From Acidobacteriota bacterium (GTDB taxonomy: Bacteria; Acidobacteriota; Vicinamibacteria; Vicinamibacterales; UBA2999), in NCBI GenBank assembly GCA_013140955.1, contig JABFRY010000552.1:1-11818 (forward strand): a stretch of 11,818 nt of DNA, given 5' to 3'. Below the pieces are notes generated by a model. The model was not told the DNA's origin. It did not search any database and worked only from the letters and a program-made list of their open reading frames with translations. The translations under genes were made by a program, and so were the position numbers. Positions 6,558 through 11,818 of this stretch are shown piece after piece; within the stretch, counting starts at the first letter, position 1; every line of letters starts with the position of its first letter.

Positions 6558-8774
6558 ATGCCGGCCCTTCACAACGGCGCGCTCCCGGCGATCCTGCTCA
6601 TGGCGCTGGCGGCACCGGCCCTCGCGCAGGCCCCGCCGCGCAGCTTCGATATCGACGCGATCTACGCGCCGGGCACCAGCCTGAACGCCAGCGGCACCCT
6701 GCCGTCGGCCGTCACGTGGCTGGACGACGAGAGCTGGGTGTCGTCAGGGCGCGGCAACAGCCGCTGGCAGCGGGTGGATGCCCGGTCGGGACGGCTGACG
6801 TCCCTCTTCGAGCGGGACCAGCTCGCCGACGCCTTGCGGGCGATTCCCGGCATGGAGTCCGGCGACGCGGAGGTCGCGGCCGGCGGTGGCGGTGTGCTGA
6901 GTCCCGCCGCCGACGCCCTGCTCCTCGACATCCAGGACGACCTCTACGTCTACGACATCGCCTCTGCCCGCGCCGTGAGGCTGACCAGCGCGCCGGGTCT
7001 CGAGGAAGAGGCCACGTTCAGCCCCGATGGCTCGCGGGTGGCCTTCGTGCGGGGGCACGATTTGTACGCCGTCGCCGTGACGGGCGGACCCGAGCACCGA
7101 CTGACGACCGACGGCAGTGCCGTCGTCCTCAATGGACAACTCGACTGGCTCTATCAGGAGGAGATCTACGGCCGGGGGCGCTTCCGGGGGTACTGGTGGA
7201 GCCCGGACTCCTCGCGGCTGGCCTTCCTCCGCCTGGACGAGACGTCGGTGCCCGCGTACACGGTCATCGATGATCTGCCCGTGCATCCGTCGGTGGAGAT
7301 CACGCCCTACCCGAAGGCCGGGGACCCGAATCCGGGCGTTCGCCTGGGCGTCGTGGCCGCCACCGGTGGACCGGTCGCCTGGCCCGATCTTGGGGCCTAC
7401 GGGCCCGAGATCCTGATCGTGGACGTCGACTGGACGCCCGATGCCCGGTCGGTGGTCTTCCAGGTGCAGGACCGCGAGCAGACATGGCTCGACCTGCTCG
7501 CTGCGCCCGCGGGCGCCACGGCGCCGCCACGACGCCTCGTGCGTGAGACGACGAGCGCATGGGTGGACCGCAACGGCAACCCGCTCTGGCTGCGCGATGG
7601 CTCGTTCCTCTGGTTGAGCGAGCGCAGCGGATTTCGCCACGTCTACCATCTCGCGGGTGACGGCGCGCTCCTCCGGCAGGTCACGACCGGGAGCTGGGAG
7701 GTGCGGACGGTTCACGGGATCGACGAGTCGAACGGTCTGCTGTATTTCTCGGCCAGCGCCGACAGTCCCGTGGGCACCGATCTCTACCGCGTCGGCCTCG
7801 ACGGTCGAGGCTTCACGCGCCTCTCGCGCGGAGACGGCACGCACGGGGCGACGTTCAACCCGTCCCTCACCCTGTACGTCGGCACCTGGAGCGACATCCG
7901 AACGCCCACGCAGGTCAGGCTGCATCGCGCGGACGGCGAGGCCATCCGGGTGATCGACGCGAACCCGGTGACCGTGCTCGACGGCTTCGGGCTGTCGACG
8001 CCCGAGTTCGTCCAGGTGCCGGCACGGGACGGCTTCCTCATGGAAGGCCTCATCATCAGGCCGCCCGACTTCGACCCCGCGCGCCGGTATCCGGTCTTTC
8101 AGGAGACGTACGCCGGTCCTGGCGCATCCACGGTGCGCAATCAGTGGCTGGGGCGCAACTACCTCTTCTACCAGCTCCTCGCGCAACGCGGCGTGATCGT
8201 GTGGCTGCTCGACAACCGCAGCGCGAGCGGCAAGGGCGCGCAATCACGGTGGCCGGTGTACGGGCGCCTCGGCGAGGTGGAGCTCGCCGATCTCGAGGAC
8301 GGCCTGGCCTGGCTGCGGCGTCAGCCAGGGGTGGACCAGCAGCGCGCGGTGCTGATGGGCTGGAGCTACGGGGGCTTCATGACGGCCTACGCGCTCACGC
8401 ACAGCCGCGCGTGGTCCGCCGGCATCGCGGGCGCACCGGTGACGGACTGGCGCAACTACGACACCGTCTACACCGAGCGGTACATGAAGACGCCGCGCAA
8501 CAACGCTGAGGGGTATGCCAGCACGGCACCGCGCCTGTCCGCCGACGGGCTGGAAGGCAGGCTGCTGGTGGTACACGGGACCATCGACGACAACGTGCAC
8601 CTGCAGAACTCCCTGCAGTTTGCCAACGCCTTGCAGCGCGCCGGCAAACCCTTCGAGATGATGCTCTATCCGCGCTCCCGGCACGGGGTGACGGATCCGA
8701 CCCTCAACCTGCACCTGCGGCATCTGATGCTGGACTTCATCGAGCGGACCACCGCAGCGCCCGGCGCCCGCTGA
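6558..8774 (+). CDS. Exported dipeptidyl peptidase IV (peptidase family S9B)
   Basis: A serine exopeptidase that removes X-Pro dipeptides from peptide N-termini, probably in the periplasm. The first 24 residues look like a Sec signal peptide, with a hydrophobic stretch ALPAILLMALAAPALA and likely cleavage after ALA or AQA. An N-terminal beta-propeller (about 40-480) includes QEEIYGRGRFRGYWWSPD; its Glu201-Glu202 pair matches the double-Glu motif that binds the substrate amino terminus in DPP IV. The C-terminal alpha/beta-hydrolase domain has Ser603 in GWSYGGFM, Asp678 in HGTIDDNVH and His709 in YPRSRHG. The length of 738 residues is usual for S9B. ATG 6558 is preferred over an in-frame ATG at 6510 because it starts the signal peptide directly and follows the TACTCT box. 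The next gene begins 3 nt after its stop. Confidence 0.95.
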   Translation: MPALHNGALPAILLMALAAPALAQAPPRSFDIDAIYAPGTSLNASGTLPSAVTWLDDESWVSSGRGNSRWQRVDARSGRLTSLFERDQLADALRAIPGMESGDAEVAAGGGGVLSPAADALLLDIQDDLYVYDIASARAVRLTSAPGLEEEATFSPDGSRVAFVRGHDLYAVAVTGGPEHRLTTDGSAVVLNGQLDWLYQEEIYGRGRFRGYWWSPDSSRLAFLRLDETSVPAYTVIDDLPVHPSVEITPYPKAGDPNPGVRLGVVAATGGPVAWPDLGAYGPEILIVDVDWTPDARSVVFQVQDREQTWLDLLAAPAGATAPPRRLVRETTSAWVDRNGNPLWLRDGSFLWLSERSGFRHVYHLAGDGALLRQVTTGSWEVRTVHGIDESNGLLYFSASADSPVGTDLYRVGLDGRGFTRLSRGDGTHGATFNPSLTLYVGTWSDIRTPTQVRLHRADGEAIRVIDANPVTVLDGFGLSTPEFVQVPARDGFLMEGLIIRPPDFDPARRYPVFQETYAGPGASTVRNQWLGRNYLFYQLLAQRGVIVWLLDNRSASGKGAQSRWPVYGRLGEVELADLEDGLAWLRRQPGVDQQRAVLMGWSYGGFMTAYALTHSRAWSAGIAGAPVTDWRNYDTVYTERYMKTPRNNAEGYASTAPRLSADGLEGRLLVVHGTIDDNVHLQNSLQFANALQRAGKPFEMMLYPRSRHGVTDPTLNLHLRHLMLDFIERTTAAPGAR

Positions 8775-8777
8775 GCC

Positions 8778-9629
8778 ATGACATTCGCCGACACGCTGCG
8801 CAGCAGCGATGCCACGTTCGCCGTGGAACTGCGACCGCCGCGGGCAGAGCTCGATGCGCTGGCCGGGATGGATGCCTGGATCGACACGTACCACGCCATT
8901 CGTGGGCTGGCACGGGCCTCCGTGCCCGTCTTCCTCACCGACAGCGCCGTGGGCCTGCAGGAAGAGAACAACCTGCGGCATCTGGTGGCCAATCTCGGTC
9001 AGGACGTGCCACGTGACCGCATCGTGCCGTTCCTCACCACCAAGCACTCGATGGACTACTGCCTCTCGTACGCGGAGCAGGCGTGGGAGCACGGCTTCGA
9101 ATCGCTGGTGGTGCTCGGAGGGGACCGCACGGTGGGGCGCCCGCGATGCGTCGGGCACGCGTGGGAGCTGCGCGAGCGCATCCGGACGCGCGAGCCACGG
9201 CTGGGGCTCGGGGGCTGGGCCAACCCGCACGCCGATCCCGCACGGCAGGTGGACTTCCTCAGCGAGGAGCGCTTCACCGGCGAGTTCTACCTGACGCAGG
9301 TCGTGAGCCACCTGGACACGCCGCCCGTCGAGCGCTTTCTCGAGGAAGCCGCACGACGGCACGTGACCATTCCCGGTATGTTCGGGGTGTTCTACTACCG
9401 CAGCGCCAACCCGAAAACGCTGGCGGCACTCGCACACTTCCTGCCGGTGCCGCTCGCCGGGCTCTCGGCCGCCTTCGCCCGGGGGGAGACGCCGGTGGAC
9501 GTCTGCGCCGCCACGCTGCGGGCGATGATGGACCTGGGTATCCGGCACTTCTATGTGAGCAACCTCCCCCTGCTCGGGGCCCAGGCCACGCTCACGGCCA
9601 TTCTCGACAGGGCCGGCGTGCCCGCCTGA
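8778..9629 (+). CDS. Methylenetetrahydrofolate reductase-like protein (MetF superfamily TIM barrel)
   Basis: A 283-residue protein that appears to belong to the FAD-linked 5,10-methylenetetrahydrofolate reductase superfamily. Matching elements are the N-terminal FAVELRPPR (14-22; Glu17 in the place of the catalytic Glu of MetF), LVVLGGDRTVGRP (110-122; Asp116 in place of the LRGD aspartate), GGWANPHADP (145-154) and FYLTQVV (170-176; Gln174 in place of the folate-contacting Gln). The second-strand region (WIDTYHAIRGLARASVPVF, about 34-52) is unlike bona fide MetF, so it may be a paralogue with a different substrate. It starts 3 nt after the peptidase stop with no Shine-Dalgarno, suggesting coupled translation. 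No methionine-synthase or other methyl-cycle gene is adjacent. Superfamily call is fairly sure; enzymatic reaction is not. Confidence 0.78.
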   Translation: MTFADTLRSSDATFAVELRPPRAELDALAGMDAWIDTYHAIRGLARASVPVFLTDSAVGLQEENNLRHLVANLGQDVPRDRIVPFLTTKHSMDYCLSYAEQAWEHGFESLVVLGGDRTVGRPRCVGHAWELRERIRTREPRLGLGGWANPHADPARQVDFLSEERFTGEFYLTQVVSHLDTPPVERFLEEAARRHVTIPGMFGVFYYRSANPKTLAALAHFLPVPLAGLSAAFARGETPVDVCAATLRAMMDLGIRHFYVSNLPLLGAQATLTAILDRAGVPA

Positions 9630-9638
9630 GGGATCCGG

Positions 9639-9651
9639 CGTGGCCACCACG
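9639..9651. terminator. Weak hairpin between convergent MetF-like and SDR genes
   Basis: CGTGG (9639-9643) pairs with CCACG (9647-9651) around a 3-nt loop in the 43-nt gap between two converging genes. It is short and has no T-tract. It is the only obvious structure in the gap; a terminator role is a guess. Confidence 0.2.
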
Positions 9652-9672
9652 GGCACGACCGCGAGGTCATAG

Positions 9673-10413
9673 CTAGCTCAGGTGACGTCCGCCGTCGACC
9701 CGGATGGTTTCACCCGTCACGAAGTCGCTTTCGACGAGCGCGCAGACGGCCTTGGCCACTTCGAGCTCGCCTCCCCACCGGCCGACCGGCGTCGCCTGCT
9801 CCACGGCCGCGAACTCCTCACGTGGGGTGCCTTCGTGCGGGACGATGGGACCGGGCGCCACGGCGTTGACCAGAATCTGATCCCGCGCCAGCTCCAGCGC
9901 CAGCGCCTCGGTCAGCGCGATGACGCCGGCCTTGGCCACGTAGTACGCGAGATAGCCCCGGTATCGGGGACGGCCGCTGCGCGCCACCCAGTCGGAGAAG
10001 TTCACGATGCGCCCGCCCCCGCGCGCCCGCATGTGCGGCACCGCGGCGTGGCTGCACAGGAGCGTGGCACGCAGGTCCACGGCGAGCTGGGCGTCCCAGG
10101 CCTCGGGCGTGAGGTCGTCGAAGGGCAGCGGCTTGTAGACCGACGCCATGTTCACCAGGATGTCGAGACCGCCCAGCGCCTCGACCGTGCGACGCACGAC
10201 CTCGGTACAGGCCTCGGCTTCCGACAGGTCGGCCTGCACGATCTCGGCCCGACGGCCAAGCGCCCGCACCGAGGCCGCCGTGCTCTCCGCCTCCTGCCGC
10301 GAGGTCTGATAGGCCACGACGAGATCCACCCCGCGCCGCGCGAGTTCCAGCGCGACGACCGCCCCGATCCGCCGGGCGCCGGTGATGAGCGCGATCTTCC
10401 TGGACAGATGCAT
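9673..10413 (-). CDS. SDR family NAD(P)-dependent oxidoreductase, pteridine-reductase/FolM-like
   Basis: Short-chain dehydrogenase of 246 residues with a Rossmann fold. The cofactor loop is ITGARRIGAVV (10-20), then ADLSEAE (61-67), the NMAS motif (88-91; NNAG in classical SDRs, NNAS in many pteridine reductases), Ser140 in IVNFSDW, and Tyr157/Lys161 of YxxxK in YLAYYVAKAG. VNAVAPGPI (182-190) and the C-terminal VTGETIRVDGGRHL are classical. The arginine-containing loop resembles pteridine reductases and dihydromonapterin reductase, hence the tentative subgroup, but the substrate cannot be read from sequence. The loop is one residue shorter than TGxxxGxG. ATG 10413 is chosen because it places the Rossmann strand at residue 6; the longer open frame upstream has no family similarity. 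It is convergent with the MetF-like gene and divergent from the exported-protein gene. Confidence 0.9.
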   Translation of the reverse strand: MHLSRKIALITGARRIGAVVALELARRGVDLVVAYQTSRQEAESTAASVRALGRRAEIVQADLSEAEACTEVVRRTVEALGGLDILVNMASVYKPLPFDDLTPEAWDAQLAVDLRATLLCSHAAVPHMRARGGGRIVNFSDWVARSGRPRYRGYLAYYVAKAGVIALTEALALELARDQILVNAVAPGPIVPHEGTPREEFAAVEQATPVGRWGGELEVAKAVCALVESDFVTGETIRVDGGRHLS

Positions 10414-10628
10414 GGTCGGCAGCCGATGCGCATTGTACGCCCGTGCGCAGGACCCGCGGGCGCGCAAGCGTCTCCGGGACACGGGTCCAGTGCGATCTGC
10501 GGTTGGGTGCAGCGCTCGGGCCCGGTGCCACTTGCGTATGGCGTGACAGCGGCAGTTTCCCGCGTCGTCGCGCCGGAGGACCGAGTCGGAGTGCTGCGCC
10601 AACGTGCACCCGGCACTAGCATGTAGCC
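10414..10628. promoter_or_regulatory. Divergent intergenic region, 215 nt, with a putative -10 box for each side
   Basis: Toward the SDR gene, TACAAT (minus strand, 10437-10432) lies 18 nt before the ATG. Toward the exported-protein gene, TAGCAT (10617-10622) lies 6 nt before the ATG at 10629, another leaderless-style arrangement. No clear -35 boxes, operators, Shine-Dalgarno sequences or RNA genes were recognised in the remaining GC-rich sequence. Confidence 0.35.
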
Positions 10629-11297
10629 ATGGTCTTCCGCGCTTCGACCCTGACGTCCGTCGTCGCGCTGGCGGCGCTGCTCCAACCGGCTGCCACCGTA
10701 GCGCTCCAGCCATCCCTCGACCGCCGCGGCATCGAACAGGCCATCGTCATCGGTCAGTCGTCGATCGACAACGAGCGTGCGCGGTTCCACGAGGCCTACC
10801 GCGTGCCGGTGGGTGTATCGCCCCTCGACGCGCTGGAGGTCGTGACGCCCTTCCGGCAGGTCGTGATCGCGGCGGAACAGAATGCCCGTCGGCGCGGTCC
10901 GCTCTTCGGCCAGCGTGACGCCCTGCTGGCCCTGGGCGCCGGCCCGGATCGGGTGGACGTGGTCGTGGAGCTGACGTTCAGTCCGCTCAACGTCCTGCTC
11001 GGGGTGCCCGACTACACGGTGGAGGTGCGCGAGGCGGGAGGCGTCGCGCCGGTCGCGCTGCTGTCGCTGGAAGCGGTCCCACGCAACACGGTGCGGGTCC
11101 GCGTGCCCGCACAGCCGTATCCTGCGCCACCGGCACCCGGGACGGGCGTGGGCGGCGGGGGCACGCTGCTTGGCGCCACGCTGATTGTGGGGATCGCCAC
11201 GTCGACGTTGCGCCCGGATGGCCGCTACGAGCTGCGTCTGCTCGAGGGCGCTACAGAACTCGCCAGGGCGGAATTCGATCTGGCCGGCATGCGGTGA
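10629..11297 (+). CDS. Exported protein of unknown function
   Basis: Not recognised. The 222-residue product starts with a probable Sec signal peptide (VVALAALLQPAATVA at about 11-25). The mature part has an alpha-helical looking segment, IEQAIVIGQSSIDNERARFH (35-54), then a region with VVTPFRQVVIAAEQNARRRG (71-90). A beta-rich stretch (about 108-160) follows. Residues 161-178 form a Pro/Gly linker (PYPAPPAPGTGVGGGGT) leading into a small hydrophobic stretch and a terminal beta hairpin, RYELRLLEG...ARAEFDL. No lipobox cysteine and no catalytic motif were seen. GC-rich codon use matches the neighbours and the signal peptide supports the start. It stands alone between a divergent SDR gene and a convergent OmpA-type gene, so context gives no function beyond a likely envelope location. 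Confidence 0.72.
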   Translation: MVFRASTLTSVVALAALLQPAATVALQPSLDRRGIEQAIVIGQSSIDNERARFHEAYRVPVGVSPLDALEVVTPFRQVVIAAEQNARRRGPLFGQRDALLALGAGPDRVDVVVELTFSPLNVLLGVPDYTVEVREAGGVAPVALLSLEAVPRNTVRVRVPAQPYPAPPAPGTGVGGGGTLLGATLIVGIATSTLRPDGRYELRLLEGATELARAEFDLAGMR

Positions 11298-11309
11298 GTG
11301 ACGGAGGGA

Positions 11310-11413
11310 CGTCCTGTCGGACGGGCCTGCTCCGTCCTGCCGGACAGGGCCTGCTCCGTCCTGCCGGACGGGGCCTGCTCCGTCCTGCCGGACGGTGACG
11401 ACCGGCAGGACGG
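11310..11413. repeat. Tandem 23/24-nt palindromic repeats with a terminal inverted copy
   Basis: Four copies begin at 11310, 11333, 11357 and 11381 (the last partial). Each has the core CGTCC-TGYC-GGAC, itself a 5-6 bp hairpin with a 4-nt loop, and the first three are joined by the spacer GGCCTGCT. An inverted copy, CCGGCAGGACGG (11402-11413), can pair over 12 bp with CCGTCCTGCCGG of the fourth unit (11380-11391), or equally with units three (11356-11367) or two (11332-11343). The array fills the gap between two convergent genes. A role in transcription termination or mRNA 3'-end protection for both strands is plausible, but no T-tract follows. A repetitive peptide encoded across it on the minus strand is a by-product of the DNA repeat. 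Confidence 0.9.
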
Positions 11414-11435
11414 AGAGGCGTGGTGGGATGTCGGA

Positions 11436-11818
11436 CTACGAGAGGACCCGCACGACGACACGGCGATTCTGGGCACGGCCCTCGCGCGTGTTGTTCGGGG
11501 CAACCGGCTTCTCCTCGCCGTAGCTGATCACGTTGATCTTGTGGAGCGGCACCTGATGCTGCTCGTAAAGATACCGCTTCACGGACTCGGCGCGCTCGAG
11601 GCCCAGCTGCTCGTTCAGCTCGTTGGGACCGGTATTGTCGGTGTGGCCCTCGATCTCGATGAACACGCCCTGGGGATCGGCCTTCAGGCGGTTGATCATC
11701 TCGTCCAGACTCGCCCTGGCGGAGTCCGGCAGCGCGGCCGCGCCGAAGCTGAAGTTGCCCTGGTCCGCGGTGAGCGTCACCTCGTAGATGAGGCGGCGCG
11801 ACGCCGTCGAGACCGCGT
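11436..11818 (-). CDS. OmpA-family outer-membrane protein, C-terminal peptidoglycan-binding domain (5' end outside window)
   Basis: The frame is open from the right edge (visible residues begin AVSTASRRLIYEVTLTADQG) to the TAG at 11436-11438, giving 126-127 residues. The OmpA-like domain is complete: FIEIEGHTDNTGPNELN, RAESVKRYLYEQ, INVISYGEEKPVAPN and RAQNRRVVV contain the Asp and Arg that bind diaminopimelate of peptidoglycan in the family. It would anchor the outer membrane to the cell wall. An in-frame GTG at 11780 exists, but the frame continues upstream with family-like sequence, so the gene is 5'-truncated by the window and that GTG is not taken as the start. It converges on the exported-protein gene across the palindromic repeat array. 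Confidence 0.93.
   Translation of the reverse strand, partial: AVSTASRRLIYEVTLTADQGNFSFGAAALPDSARASLDEMINRLKADPQGVFIEIEGHTDNTGPNELNEQLGLERAESVKRYLYEQHQVPLHKINVISYGEEKPVAPNNTREGRAQNRRVVVRVLS

Noticed and set aside
9673..10713. Extended N-terminus of the SDR reaching into the exported-protein gene
   Set aside because: SDR homology starts right after the ATG at 10413; the upstream part is Arg/Cys-rich and overlaps a divergent gene.
11310..11395. CRISPR-like array
   Set aside because: The whole 24-nt unit including its spacer is repeated, there are no unique spacers of 30 nt or more, and no cas gene is present.
11225..11503. Minus-strand open frame with a repeated SGRTEQA peptide
   Set aside because: The peptide repeat is only the 24-nt DNA repeat read in frame. 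It overlaps two supported genes and has no start context.

Overview
This 11.8 kb, GC-rich window reads as ordinary bacterial chromosome with densely packed housekeeping genes. There are no insertion sequences, phage genes, tRNA or rRNA genes, and no CRISPR array. Gene content and the style of the OmpA, SDR and aminotransferase proteins suggest an Acidobacteriota-like organism, perhaps of the Vicinamibacteria type. That placement rests on sequence feel, not on a search.

Layout, left to right. (1) The C-terminal third of rmuC (+) enters from the left edge and is followed by glnS (+), a full-length glutaminyl-tRNA synthetase. (2) Three genes on the minus strand form a tight operon read right to left: a metallo-beta-lactamase/beta-CASP RNA-processing exonuclease, a PLP-dependent fold-type I aminotransferase, and malQ (4-alpha-glucanotransferase). 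malQ converges on glnS across a 48-nt gap. (3) Divergently from that operon, a shared 50-nt promoter region leads into an exported dipeptidyl peptidase IV (S9B) gene and, 3 nt after its stop, a methylenetetrahydrofolate-reductase-like gene. (4) A convergent minus-strand SDR gene of the pteridine-reductase-like type follows. (5) After a 215-nt divergent intergenic region comes an unrecognised exported protein (+). It converges, across an array of palindromic tandem repeats, on an OmpA-family lipoprotein/porin-type gene (-) that runs off the right edge.

The most striking signal lies inside rmuC. The 48 bases at 117-164 are bounded by a perfect 10-bp inverted repeat and translate to a charged segment foreign to the RmuC family. 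Their reverse complement stays in frame and restores the conserved RmuC core motif (RVVLASPITLIALL). This is either a real intragenic micro-inversion, possibly a reversible recoding switch, or a sequencing/assembly artefact of the same geometry.

Other points of interest are four operon-leading genes with a TANNNT box only 6-9 nt before the start codon and no usable Shine-Dalgarno (a leaderless-transcript pattern), the 24-nt palindromic repeat array with an inverted copy, an aminotransferase that appears to lack the usual C-terminal substrate-carboxylate arginine, and an SDR whose cofactor loop is one residue short.
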